From Ancalomicrobiaceae bacterium (lineage in GTDB: Bacteria > Pseudomonadota > Alphaproteobacteria > Rhizobiales > Ancalomicrobiaceae), in NCBI GenBank assembly GCA_031291595.1, contig JARLIU010000053.1, positions 1 to 54,008 of the forward strand: DNA of 54,008 nucleotides, written 5' to 3'. The notes beneath the pieces are model-generated. The model was given only the letters and a program-made list of their open reading frames with translations, did not search any database and was not told the origin of the DNA. The position numbers were made by a program, and so were the translations under genes. The stretch's first letter is position 1; each line of letters starts with the position of its first letter. Shown piece by piece: positions 36,547 through 44,682 of the stretch.

Positions 36547-36675
36547 CGGCCCGGCGATCCGCCCGATAGCGCCCACCGATCGAATTCGGCTGCAAGAAGC
36601 CGATGGCCGGTCAGCGCGGCCGTCGCTACGGTCGCATCTGTCGAGTCCCTGAGACTAGTCCGAGAGGAACCCCAG

Positions 36676-37623
36676 ATGCCCGTGCCGTCGAGCCCGAAAC
36701 CCGTCATGTCCGCCGCGGACTGGGGCGTCCTTCTCGTCACGTCGGTGGTGTGGGGTGCGTCCTTCTTCTTCATCCGGGTGGCCATCGCCGATCTGCCGAC
36801 GCTGACCATCGTCGCCTCGCGGGTGGCGCTCGCCGCCTTGATCCTGCACGTCGTCTTGCGTCTGACCGGCCGCCGCTTCCCGACCGACCGCCCGACGCTC
36901 GCGGCTTTCCTGGTGATGGGGCTTCTCAACAACGTCATCCCGTTCACGCTGATCGTGTGGGGTGAGACTCGCGTCGGCGCCGGCCTGGCGGCGATCCTCA
37001 ACGCCATGACGCCGCTGACCACCGCCGTCATTGCCCAGTTCCTCACCCCCGACGAGCGGCTCAACCCCGGCAAGGTCGCCGGAATCCTCACCGGCCTCGT
37101 CGGCGTTGCGGTGATGGTCGGACCGGCGGCGTTCTCCGGCGTCTCGGCCGATTTCATCGCCCAACTGGCCTGTCTGGCGGCGACCGTCTCCTACGGCTTT
37201 GCCGGCATCTACGGCCGCCGCTTCGGCCGCATGCGGCTCGACCCGATCGTCACCGCGACCGGGCAGCTGACCGGCTCGACCGTGGTGCTGGTGCCGATCA
37301 CGCTGCTCGTCGACCGGCCCTGGGATCTGGCCGCACCGGGACTGGCCTCGGTCGGCGCGGTGATCGGCATCGCGGTGCTCTCGACCGCCTTCGCCTATAT
37401 CCTGTTTTTCCGTCTGCTCGCTTCGGCCGGGGCGACCAACGCGGCCCTGATCACGCTGCTCGTCCCGGTCAGCGCCATTTTCCTCGGTGTGCTGGTGCTC
37501 GGCGAACACCTGGAGCCGCGCCAGATCCTTGGCATGGCGATGATTGCCGGCGGCCTCGTCCTCATCGACGGCCGGCTACCGCGCCGGCTCATCAACGGCA
37601 TCGCCGCGCTCAACTCGCGCTGA
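36676..37623 (+). CDS. DMT family transporter (EamA domain)
   Basis: A 315-residue inner-membrane exporter with ten probable helices in two EamA repeats (about residues 15-145 and 160-295). The first repeat begins WGVLLVTSVVWGASFFFIRV; the second ends with VPVSAIFLGVLVLGE. Both are typical. Substrates in the family range from amino acids to nucleotide-like metabolites and cannot be read here. GAGAGGAA precedes the ATG. The last 14 bases overlap the tail of the LysE gene on the other strand. Confidence 0.92.
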   Translation: MPVPSSPKPVMSAADWGVLLVTSVVWGASFFFIRVAIADLPTLTIVASRVALAALILHVVLRLTGRRFPTDRPTLAAFLVMGLLNNVIPFTLIVWGETRVGAGLAAILNAMTPLTTAVIAQFLTPDERLNPGKVAGILTGLVGVAVMVGPAAFSGVSADFIAQLACLAATVSYGFAGIYGRRFGRMRLDPIVTATGQLTGSTVVLVPITLLVDRPWDLAAPGLASVGAVIGIAVLSTAFAYILFFRLLASAGATNAALITLLVPVSAIFLGVLVLGEHLEPRQILGMAMIAGGLVLIDGRLPRRLINGIAALNSR

Positions 37624-38266
37624 TCAGATCGATCCAGGAGGCCACGGCGAAATACAGCATCAGCAGGCCGGTCAACAGCTTCACCGCGATATCCCAGATG
37701 CGGCCGCCACCCGACCGCCGCACCAGCGTGACGAAGGCCGACCATAAGACGCCCCAGACGAGAGCCCCGGCCAGGACGGCCGCCGCCATCAGCAGCAGCG
37801 CTGCGAGCCCATAGCGGGCCATCTCCGGCCGGCCGATGGCGGCGAGCCAGAAGGCGACGTTCCACGGGCTGGTCAGCGCCATGCCGGCACCGAGCAGAAA
37901 CCCGGCGCGGCGGCTGTCGAAGCGGGCGGGAGTGTCCGCAGCGACCTCCTCCGGGAGCTTGGCCCGGATCGAACTCCAGGCGCCCTTGAAGAACATGCCG
38001 GCCAGGATGAGCAGCAGGAGGATGCTGGTCACGCCCATGATGAGCCGGATGGTATGCCCGGTCAGCACCACGCCCATGCCGAGCGACACCACCACCGCCC
38101 ACAGCGCATCGCCCGAGCAGGCGCCGACGAGCAGGCTGAACCCGGCCCAGAAGCCGCGCGCCAGACAGCGGCGGGCGATCTCGGCGTTGATCGGGCCCGG
38201 CGGCCAGGCGACCGACCAGCCGAGGAGAAAACCGGTGAGGAGGACGGATTGAAGGGGCATTTGCAT
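37610..38266 (-). CDS. LysE family exporter
   Basis: A 218-residue inner-membrane exporter with about six helices. The LysE/RhtB signature is near the start: FLLGWSVAWPPGPINAEIAR, and GAGMALTSPWNVAFWL follows in the second half. The start is at one of two Met codons (38266 or 38260); the ribosome site is weak. It converges on the DMT gene with a 14-base tail overlap, and it is divergent from the Crp/Fnr gene. The substrate, an amino acid or similar amine, is not known. Confidence 0.88.
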   Translation of the reverse strand: MQMPLQSVLLTGFLLGWSVAWPPGPINAEIARRCLARGFWAGFSLLVGACSGDALWAVVVSLGMGVVLTGHTIRLIMGVTSILLLLILAGMFFKGAWSSIRAKLPEEVAADTPARFDSRRAGFLLGAGMALTSPWNVAFWLAAIGRPEMARYGLAALLLMAAAVLAGALVWGVLWSAFVTLVRRSGGGRIWDIAVKLLTGLLMLYFAVASWIDLISAS

Positions 38267-38457
38267 GATCCGCCCGAAGACCATGCGGAACCGCCGTCTG
38301 TCAAGCGTTGCCAAGCATCCGAGCGCACGGGTTCGCCGCTCGATCGGCCGACGGAGAGGCCATGCCCGCGCGCTTGGAAGCGGAGCCGTTGCCTGCTATT
38401 GCCTCAGACAGCATCACCGGCCGGCAACAAACCGAAGAAGACATACCCGAGGTTCCC

Positions 38458-39147
38458 ATGGCTGAGCTCGATCCCGCGACAATTGCCGACACGCCCTTGT
38501 TCCAGGGGCTCTCGACCGACGTGCTGCGCGACATCCTGCACGATGCCCGGTCGTATCAAGTTCCCCGCGGCGAGGCGGTGTTCGCCCAAGGCGACGAGCC
38601 GGATTCGTTCTTCCTGCTGCTCAACGGCCATCTGCAGGTGGTGAAGATCACCCCCGCCGGCCAGCAGGTCGTGGTGCGCTACGTTGCCGCCGGCGAGATT
38701 TTCGGCGTCGCGGTGGCGCTGGGCATGCGCACCTACCCGGCCAGCGTGGTGGCGACCGTCGACAGCGTCGTCATCCGCTGGCCGTCGTCGGCCTGGGGCG
38801 GCATGATCCAGCGTTGCCCGCCGCTTGCCGCCAACATGCTGCAATGGGCCGGCTCGCACATCACGGAGGCGCATACCCGTGTTGTCGAAATGTCGACCGA
38901 ACAGGTGGAAAAGCGCGTCGCCCATGCCATCCTGCGGCTGCTGAAACAGTCGGGGAAACCGACGAAGGAGGGTGTCGAGATCGCCTTCCCGATCAGCCGG
39001 CAGGATGTCGCCGAGATGACCGGCACGACGCTGCACACCGTCAGCCGCACCTTGAGCGCCTGGGAGCGCGACGGCATCGTCGAATCCGGCCGGCAGCGCA
39101 TCGTGGTGCGCGATGCCAAGCGGCTGGCGGCCCTGGCGGAAGAGTAG
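38458..39147 (+). CDS. Crp/Fnr family regulator, NnrR-like (nitric oxide response)
   Basis: A 229-residue activator with an N-terminal cyclic-nucleotide-like sensor domain (about 10-125), a dimerisation helix and a C-terminal winged helix. The recognition helix reads TGTTLHTVSRTLSAWERDG; the HTVSR core is what I recall in NnrR proteins of alphaproteobacteria. Only one Cys is present (QRCPPLA), so it cannot hold an FNR-type iron-sulfur cluster; a heme-based NO sensor is likelier. The ATG at 38458 has CGAGG upstream. The hybrid cluster protein gene follows after 122 bases with a matching half-site pair between them. Confidence 0.82.
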   Translation: MAELDPATIADTPLFQGLSTDVLRDILHDARSYQVPRGEAVFAQGDEPDSFFLLLNGHLQVVKITPAGQQVVVRYVAAGEIFGVAVALGMRTYPASVVATVDSVVIRWPSSAWGGMIQRCPPLAANMLQWAGSHITEAHTRVVEMSTEQVEKRVAHAILRLLKQSGKPTKEGVEIAFPISRQDVAEMTGTTLHTVSRTLSAWERDGIVESGRQRIVVRDAKRLAALAEE

Positions 39148-39169
39148 GCTGCTTCAACCGCATTTCTGT

Positions 39170-39183
39170 TTGTCGGGGAACAA
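39170..39183. promoter_or_regulatory. FNR/NnrR-type box upstream of hcp
   Basis: TTGTCGGGGAACAA has the TTG-N8-CAA geometry of Crp/Fnr family boxes, 14 bases in all, with TTGT and ACAA as inverted halves. It is centred 93 bases before the hcp ATG. If bound at -41.5 the transcript would start near 39218, leaving a 52-base leader. It is the natural target for the regulator encoded just upstream. The inner bases do not fit the FNR consensus, so binding is inferred. Confidence 0.55.
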
Positions 39184-39269
39184 CAACTCCGCTCGCCACC
39201 TCGGCTAAGTCCTCTCCGTCACCTTTCCGGCAGCCCACAAGCGCCGAAGTCCCAAGACGGAGAGACCCG

Positions 39270-40847
39270 ATGTTTTGTTATCAATGCGAACAGACCGCGC
39301 ACGGCACTGGCTGCACCAAGATCGGCACCTGCGGCAAGTCGCCCGAGGCCGCCGATCTGCAGGACGCGCTGATCTTCGCCGCGCGCAAACTGGCGAGCCG
39401 CGTTGCCGCCGTCCCGGCCGCCGAACGCAGCCCGGAAGTCGCCGTTCTGCTCGAGGAGGCGCTGTTCATGACGGTGACCAACGTCAACTTCGACCCGGAC
39501 GTGATCCTGGCACTCGTCAACAGGCTCAATGCCGTCACCGGGCTCGCCGCCGGCATCTCGGCTGCCGCCAGCCAGGACGCCGTCATCGCCTGGGCGAAGG
39601 GGTCCGGCATCGAGGCACGCAAGAGCGCACTCGGCGAGGATGCCACCGGCCTGCAGGAGCTGCTGCTCTACGGCCTCAAGGGCATGGCCGCCTATGCGCA
39701 TCATGCCCGGCAGATGAGCCGTACCGACACTGCCGTCGATGCCTTCGTGGTCGAAGCCTTGGCGGCAATCGATGCCGGCCTCGCCGACATCAGCGAACTG
39801 TTCCGCCTGAACCTCAAGTGCGGCGAGGTCTCGGTCAGGACCCTGGCGCTGCTCGATACCGCCCATACGGACACCTTCGGCAAACCGACGCCGACGCCGG
39901 TGCTGATGGGCCATGTTCCCGGCAAGGCGATCCTGGTGTCCGGCCACGACCTCGTCGATCTGAAGGCGCTCTTGGAACAGACCGAGGGCAAGGGAATCAA
40001 CATCTATACGCACGGCGAGATGCTGCCGGCGCATGGCTATCCGGAATTGAAGAAATTCAAGCACCTCGTCGGCCATTTCGGCGGCGCCTGGATGAAGCAG
40101 CAGCGCGAATTCGCCCAATTCCCCGGTCCGATCCTGATGACCACCAACTGCCTGATGATGCCGTTCGAGGACTACGAGGGCCGGCTCTTTACCCGCAGCG
40201 TCGTCGGCTGGCCGGGCGTCGCCCACGTCGAGGGTCGCGACTTCTCCGCGCTCATCGCGGCGGCACTGGCCGAGCCGGGCTTCACCGACGAGAGCCGCGA
40301 GGCCGATCATCTGGTCGGCTTCGGCCACGACGCGGTCCTCGGCGTCGCCGACAAGGTGATCGACGCGGTGAAGTCGGGTCAGATCAAGCACTTCACGCTG
40401 ATCGGCGGCTGCGACGGCTCGGAGGGCGAACGCTCCTACTTCACCGATCTCGCCCACGCCCTGCCGAGCGACTTCATGATCCTGACGCTCGGTTGCGGCA
40501 AGTACCGCGTCCTCGGCCACGACTATGGCACGATCGCCGGGCTGCCGCGCCTGCTCGACATGGGCCAGTGCAACGACTCGTTCTCCGCCGTGAAGGTCGC
40601 GCTGGCGCTCGCCGATGCCTTCAACTGCTCGGTCAACGACCTGCCGTTGTCGCTGGTGCTGTCGTGGTTCGAGCAGAAGGCGGTCTGCGTGCTGCTGGCG
40701 CTGTTGCACCTCGGCGTCAAGAACATCCGCATCGGGCCGAAACTGCCGGCGTTCGTCACGCCCAACGTGCTGAAGGTGCTGGTCGACACCTTCGAGCTGA
40801 AGCCGATCGGCACGGTCGAGGCCGACATCGCCGCCATGGCGGCGTAA
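39270..40847 (+). CDS. hcp: Hybrid cluster protein (hydroxylamine reductase)
   Basis: A 525-residue redox enzyme that reduces hydroxylamine and acts on nitric oxide in nitrosative stress. The N-terminal cysteines are spaced C-X2-C-X8-C-X5-C (C3, C6, C15, C21), the class I pattern of anaerobes with a 4Fe-4S cluster, not the E. coli class II pattern. Hybrid-cluster ligand segments are all visible: TTNCLMMPFED, LIGGCDGSEGERSY, LTLGCGKYRVLG and MGQCNDSFSA. The start at 39270 has GGAGAG upstream. No hcr reductase gene is adjacent, so the electron donor is elsewhere. An REP-like palindrome follows the stop. Confidence 0.95.
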   Translation: MFCYQCEQTAHGTGCTKIGTCGKSPEAADLQDALIFAARKLASRVAAVPAAERSPEVAVLLEEALFMTVTNVNFDPDVILALVNRLNAVTGLAAGISAAASQDAVIAWAKGSGIEARKSALGEDATGLQELLLYGLKGMAAYAHHARQMSRTDTAVDAFVVEALAAIDAGLADISELFRLNLKCGEVSVRTLALLDTAHTDTFGKPTPTPVLMGHVPGKAILVSGHDLVDLKALLEQTEGKGINIYTHGEMLPAHGYPELKKFKHLVGHFGGAWMKQQREFAQFPGPILMTTNCLMMPFEDYEGRLFTRSVVGWPGVAHVEGRDFSALIAAALAEPGFTDESREADHLVGFGHDAVLGVADKVIDAVKSGQIKHFTLIGGCDGSEGERSYFTDLAHALPSDFMILTLGCGKYRVLGHDYGTIAGLPRLLDMGQCNDSFSAVKVALALADAFNCSVNDLPLSLVLSWFEQKAVCVLLALLHLGVKNIRIGPKLPAFVTPNVLKVLVDTFELKPIGTVEADIAAMAA

Positions 40848-40886
40848 GGCCGGACGTTCGGGTTCGAGCGTCTTGAAGCCCGGGTC

Positions 40887-40963
40887 CGTCGTTGCAAGGC
40901 GAAGCCGAAGCAATCCAGAATTCGTGAAGGATTCTGGATTGCTTCGCTACGTTCGCAATGACG
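40887..40963. repeat. REP-like palindrome, copy 1 (convergent gap hcp/fabI)
   Basis: A 77-base imperfect palindrome. Its core is a perfect 16-bp stem, 40906-40921 with 40931-40946, with a nine-base loop; the inner arm reads GAAGCAATCCAGAAT. Outer arms (CGTCGTTGC and GCAATGACG) pair with a mismatch. The sequence is of the GCGAAGCAATCCAG type often dispersed in proteobacterial genomes. It lies between two convergent stops and can serve as a bidirectional terminator. Confidence 0.8.
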
Positions 40964-40992
40964 ATTTCAGTATATGAAGACTGTACCGCCGC

Positions 40993-41811
40993 TCAATCCT
41001 TGACCACCGAAATATCCGGCGCGTCGACGGCCTTCATGCCGACGACGTGGTAGCCGGAATCGACGTGCAGGATCTCGCCGGTGACGCCGCGCGACAGGTC
41101 GGAGAGCAGATAGAGTGCGCTGTCGCCGACTTCCTCGATGGTGACCGTGCGCTTCAGCGGCGTGTTGTATTCGTTCCACTTCAAGATATAGCGGAAATCG
41201 CCGATGCCGGAAGCGGCGAGCGTCTTGATCGGGCCGGCCGAGATGGCATTGACCCGGATCGCGTGGCGCCCCAAATCGACCGACAGATATTTGACCGAGG
41301 CTTCCAAGGCCGCCTTGGCGACGCCCATGACGTTGTAGTTGGGCATGACCTTTTCCGCGCCGTAGTAGGTCAGCGTGACGATCGAGCCGCCATCCGTCAT
41401 CAACCGTTCGGCCCGCTGGGCGATCGCCGTCAGGCTATAGACCGAGATCAGCATGGTCTTGGAAAAATTGCCTTCGGTCGTATCGACGAAGCGGCCGGTC
41501 AACTCGTCCTTGTCGGAGAAGGCGATGGCATGGACGACGAAGTCGAGCCGGCCCCATTCTTTCTCCAGTGCCGAAAACACGCCGTCGATCGAAGCGGCAT
41601 CGGTCACGTCGCAGTGGCCGGCGACGAAGGCGCCGATCTCCTGGGCCAGTGGCTCGACGCGCTTTTTCAGGGCATCGCCCTGGTAGGTCAGCGCAACTTC
41701 GGCACCGGCGGCAGCCGCCGCTTTGGCGATGCCCCAGGCAATGGACCGGTTGTTCGCGACCCCCATGACGAGACCGCGCTTGCCAGCCATCAACCCTTTC
41801 GCCTCGGCCAT
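40993..41811 (-). CDS. fabI: Enoyl-[acyl-carrier-protein] reductase (NADH)
   Basis: Last reductive step of each fatty acid elongation cycle, from trans-2-enoyl-ACP to acyl-ACP. The 272-residue SDR protein has the FabI-type cofactor loop (GVANNRSIAWGIAKA), catalytic residues Y149, Y159 and K166 in LTYYGAEKVMPNYNVMGVAK, and ISAGPIKTLAASGI. It is the triclosan-target type, with no FabK or FabV features. AGAAGGG stands upstream of the ATG at 41811. It is a single gene, divergent from the FAD-linked oxidase. Confidence 0.95.
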   Translation of the reverse strand: MAEAKGLMAGKRGLVMGVANNRSIAWGIAKAAAAAGAEVALTYQGDALKKRVEPLAQEIGAFVAGHCDVTDAASIDGVFSALEKEWGRLDFVVHAIAFSDKDELTGRFVDTTEGNFSKTMLISVYSLTAIAQRAERLMTDGGSIVTLTYYGAEKVMPNYNVMGVAKAALEASVKYLSVDLGRHAIRVNAISAGPIKTLAASGIGDFRYILKWNEYNTPLKRTVTIEEVGDSALYLLSDLSRGVTGEILHVDSGYHVVGMKAVDAPDISVVKD

Positions 41812-42041
41812 ATCTGATCACCCTTCTTCTCGAAGCCATTTCTGTCGAGCGGTGGGCCTCTATCGCATGAGCGCTGCGGCTCTCGCAAGCACCGAACGCC
41901 ATTCGGGTTAAACTCGGCACTCGCCGGGCTGTCCTGCCGCTTCGATGCTTGGAACGAAGCCGCTATATGCCGTAGAAGCACATCTGACGCTTGACTGCCG
42001 TTGCGGCGCCAGCTGCCGGCTCGCCTTGTGAGAAGCCCGTC

Positions 42042-43505
42042 ATGACGACCAGCACCGTCGCCCACCCGTTCGCCTCCTCTGAGCCGCATGCCGTCCCGAC
42101 GGCCGAGCTGATCGCCCGCTTTGCGGCAATCGTCGGCGACAGATACGCGTTGACCGATCCCGGCGATCAGAAAGCCTATCTCATTGAATGGCGCGATCTC
42201 TATGAAGGGGTGACGCCGGTCGTGCTGCGGCCGGGCACGACGGCGGAGGTGGCGGCGATCCTGAAGCTGGCGTCGGAGACCGGCACCGCCGTCGTCCCGC
42301 AGGGCGGCAATACCGGCCTCGTCGGCGCGCAGGTGCCGGATGCCAGCGGCAGCGAGATCGTGCTGTCGCTCGGACGCTTGAACCGCATCCGCCACGTCGA
42401 TGCGGCCGGCGACGCCATGACGGTCGAGGCCGGGGTGATCCTCGACGCCATCCACCAGGCGGCGGACGCGGCCGATCGTCTGTTCCCGCTGACACTGGGG
42501 GCGCAGGGCAGCTGCACCATCGGCGGCAATCTGTCGTCGAACGCCGGCGGCACCGCCGTCATCGCCTACGGCAATGCCCGCGATCTGGTGCTCGGGCTCG
42601 AAGTGGTGTTGCCGACCGGCGAGGTGATCGACGGCCTGCGCTCGCTCAGGAAGGACAATGCCGGCTACGACACGAAACACCTGTTTCTCGGCTCGGAGGG
42701 CACGCTCGGCGTCATCACCGCGGCGGTGATCAAGCTTTTCCCCAAGCCGCGCGCCCGGGAAGTCGCGGTCGTCGGCGTCGAGACGCCGGCCGCTGCCTTG
42801 GAGTTGCTGGGGCTGGCCAAAGCCAATGCCGGCAGCCAGTTGACCGCCTTCGAGATCATGCCGCGCCAGCTGGTCGAATTCTCGGTCAAGCATCTGCCCG
42901 GCACCCGCGATCCCCTGTCCACGCCGCAGCCGTGGTATCTCCTCGTCGAGATCTCGGTCGGGACCACGGAAGCGGCCGCGCGCTCGATCATGGAGACGGT
43001 CCTCGAACAAGGCTTCGAAGCCGGGTTGGTCATCGACGCGACGCCCGCCGCCTCATTGAAGCAGCGCGATGACTTCTGGAGATTGCGGCACGAAATGTCG
43101 GGCGTGCAGAAGCTGGAGGGCGGCTCGATCAAGCACGACGTGTCGTTGCCCGTCGCGCTGGTACCGGCCTTCCTCGAACGCGCCATTCCGGCGGCCGAAG
43201 CGCTGATCCCCGGCTGCCGGCCCGTCCCATTCGGCCACATGGGCGACGGCAACATCCACTTCAACATCACCCAGCCGGTCGGAGCCGACAAGGAGACCTT
43301 CCTGGCGCGCTGGGAGGAGATGAATGCCGTCGTCCACGGCATCGTCACCGCGATGGGCGGCTCGATCGCCGCGGAACACGGCGTCGGCCGGCTGAAGCGC
43401 GACCTCCTGCCGAGTGTCCGCTCCGAGGCCGAGATGGCCTTGATGCGCCGGCTGAAGACCATGCTCGACCCGAAGGGCATCCTCAATCCCGGCCGGGTAT
43501 TGTAA
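42042..43505 (+). CDS. FAD-binding oxidoreductase (D-2-hydroxyacid dehydrogenase, GlcD/D2HGDH type)
   Basis: A 487-residue flavoprotein of the FAD-linked oxidase family that oxidises D-2-hydroxyacids such as D-lactate, glycolate or D-2-hydroxyglutarate. The FAD site PQGGNTGLVGAQVPD is near residue 85, with GAQGSCTIGGNLSSNAGG and FLGSEGTLGVITAAV following. The C-terminal part has the metal and substrate motif PFGHMGDGNIHFN and AAEHGVGRLKRD. The start at 42042 has GAGAAG upstream; 17 extra residues are possible. No iron-sulfur GlcF partner gene is adjacent, which favours the single-subunit D2HGDH-like type. Confidence 0.9.
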   Translation: MTTSTVAHPFASSEPHAVPTAELIARFAAIVGDRYALTDPGDQKAYLIEWRDLYEGVTPVVLRPGTTAEVAAILKLASETGTAVVPQGGNTGLVGAQVPDASGSEIVLSLGRLNRIRHVDAAGDAMTVEAGVILDAIHQAADAADRLFPLTLGAQGSCTIGGNLSSNAGGTAVIAYGNARDLVLGLEVVLPTGEVIDGLRSLRKDNAGYDTKHLFLGSEGTLGVITAAVIKLFPKPRAREVAVVGVETPAAALELLGLAKANAGSQLTAFEIMPRQLVEFSVKHLPGTRDPLSTPQPWYLLVEISVGTTEAAARSIMETVLEQGFEAGLVIDATPAASLKQRDDFWRLRHEMSGVQKLEGGSIKHDVSLPVALVPAFLERAIPAAEALIPGCRPVPFGHMGDGNIHFNITQPVGADKETFLARWEEMNAVVHGIVTAMGGSIAAEHGVGRLKRDLLPSVRSEAEMALMRRLKTMLDPKGILNPGRVL

Positions 43506-43541
43506 CGCTCGACGCTTCAATTCTGGCCACAGTCGTCAGTT

Positions 43542-43601
43542 CGAGCGAAGCGAAGCAATCCAGAGACCGGATAAAAAAACTTTATTGCTTCGCTTCGCTC
43601 G
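43542..43601. repeat. REP-like palindrome, copy 2 (convergent gap FAD oxidase/marR)
   Basis: The arms 43542-43559 and 43584-43601 pair over 18 bases (CGAGCGAAGCGAAGCAAT and its complement). The 24-base spacer contains a run of seven A. Sequence outside and inside the arms is shared with copy 1: GAAGCAATCCAGA on the left, TTGCTTCGCT and GCAAT-ACGA on the right, and then TCAGTAT. As in copy 1, it lies between convergent stops. Confidence 0.8.
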
Positions 43602-43612
43602 CAATTACGAAG

Positions 43613-43690
43613 CCTCAGTATGTGTTGTTGTAAATATTTACTTGTATCTGACCCATTAATATACAGCAGTTACGTTGTCTATTAACTGCC
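43613..43690. other. AT-rich patch with 12-bp palindrome
   Basis: In a GC-rich window this stretch is clearly AT-rich. It holds GTAAATATTTAC (43630-43641), a perfect palindrome, and two TTAA sites. It sits downstream of both convergent genes, so it is not an obvious promoter. No gene is visible in it. Confidence 0.5.
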
Positions 43691-43730
43691 AATATCGGCG
43701 ACAATTCTTCCGCGAGCGCCCCGAGAAACG

Positions 43731-44198
43731 CTAGTCTTTCATCGCCGGCAGCATCGCCAACTCGGTGAGCAGATCGCGCAGCTGCCGGGCGTGGCCGTCG
43801 GCCATTTGCACTTCGATGGCGCCGTGCTCGCGCCGCCAGATCTCGACCGCCGCCAGCACCTTGTCGCTGCCCGCTTCGGTCAGCGCGATCTGGCGCGCGC
43901 GGCCGTCCTTGGCATCGGCGACGGCCGCGACCAGTCCCTGCCGGGTCAGCACCTTCAGGGCCGCCGTCAGCGTCGTGCGGTCCATGGCGAGGAACTCCGC
44001 CAATTGCCCGATGCGGGTCGCCCCGAGCCCGACCAGCGCCACCATCAGCGAAAACTGCCAACTGGTCAGGCCGACCGGCTGAAATGCGCGGTCGAAGTGC
44101 CGGGCGAGCCGCCGCGACGCCCGCTGCGCCGCCAGACACAGGCAGGCATCGCGCACTTCCCTCGCAACCGAATCAGGCGCCGTCGTTGACTGGGACAT
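43731..44198 (-). CDS. MarR family transcriptional regulator
   Basis: A 155-residue winged-helix repressor. The DNA-binding part is at about residues 43-105: LTSWQFSLMVALVGLGA, then IGQLAEFLAMDRTTLTAALKVL with the recognition helix, then the wing DAKDGRARQIALTEAG. Several cysteines near the start (DACLCLAAQRASRR) could sense oxidation. The ATG at 44198 directly abuts a 22-base palindrome with no ribosome site, so the mRNA may be leaderless and autorepressed. It is divergent from a YCII protein gene, its likely target. Confidence 0.9.
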   Translation of the reverse strand: MSQSTTAPDSVAREVRDACLCLAAQRASRRLARHFDRAFQPVGLTSWQFSLMVALVGLGATRIGQLAEFLAMDRTTLTAALKVLTRQGLVAAVADAKDGRARQIALTEAGSDKVLAAVEIWRREHGAIEVQMADGHARQLRDLLTELAMLPAMKD

Positions 44199-44220
44199 AA
44201 AACGTTGATATCAACATTTT
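44199..44220. promoter_or_regulatory. Palindromic operator between marR and the YCII gene
   Basis: A 22-base palindrome with one mismatched pair: AAAA, C, GTTGATATCAAC (44204-44215, perfect), A, TTTT. Size and symmetry fit a MarR dimer site. It touches the marR start codon and ends 42 bases before the YCII ATG. A possible -10 element for the YCII gene, TATTAAT, is at 44237-44243, so the palindrome would cover its -35 region. One bound dimer could shut both promoters. Confidence 0.7.
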
Positions 44221-44262
44221 TGCGGTTGGAAAGCCGTATTAATGATTAGCGGAGGGAAATTC

Positions 44263-44628
44263 ATGTCGGACGACTCCACCTATCTCGCCATCTACCTAGG
44301 CACAATGGACAGTCCGAAGGTGGCGGCCTGGAACGCCATGCCCGAGGCCGAACAGAAGGCCAAGGGGCGAGAAGGCCTCGCCGCCTGGCACGCCTGGGTC
44401 GAGACCCACAAGGACGCCATCGTCGTCATGGGCGGCCCCTTGGGCAAGACCAAGAAGATCGGCCCTGCCGGCATCGAGGACATATCGAATGGGTTGTCGG
44501 GCTTCACCGTCGTCCGCGCCGCTTCGTTCGAGGCAGCAGCACGGATGTTCGAAGACCACCCCCACTTCGCCCTGTTCCCCGGCGATTCGGTCGAATTGAT
44601 GCCGGTGCTGCCGGTGCCCGGCATGTGA
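44263..44628 (+). CDS. YCII-related domain protein
   Basis: A 121-residue protein of the YciI-like family, with a ferredoxin-like dimeric fold and a putative catalytic His/Asp pair. It begins MSDDSTYLAIYLGTMDSPK and contains GREGLAAWHAWVETHKD, VVMGGPLGKTKKI and the late FEDHPHFALFPGDSVELMPV. Its biochemical role is not established; some relatives are dehalogenase- or isomerase-like. GGAGGG precedes the ATG at 44263. It is divergent from marR and likely repressed by it. Confidence 0.85.
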   Translation: MSDDSTYLAIYLGTMDSPKVAAWNAMPEAEQKAKGREGLAAWHAWVETHKDAIVVMGGPLGKTKKIGPAGIEDISNGLSGFTVVRAASFEAAARMFEDHPHFALFPGDSVELMPVLPVPGM

Positions 44629-44682
44629 CGGCGCGCACCACACGGTCACCGGCCACTGGCGGGACCGCGAATCCACCACGCC

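Noticed and set aside
39219-40913. 564-residue open frame on the minus strand
   Set aside because: It is antisense to hcp, whose cluster ligands are all present.
40887-43601. The two palindromes as ends of a transposon carrying fabI
   Set aside because: Each is a complete palindrome by itself, and there is no transposase or target-site duplication between or beside them.
43731-44628. marR/YCII pair as a toxin-antitoxin module
   Set aside because: The two are divergent, the YCII protein has an enzyme-like fold, and the MarR protein is a normal repressor.
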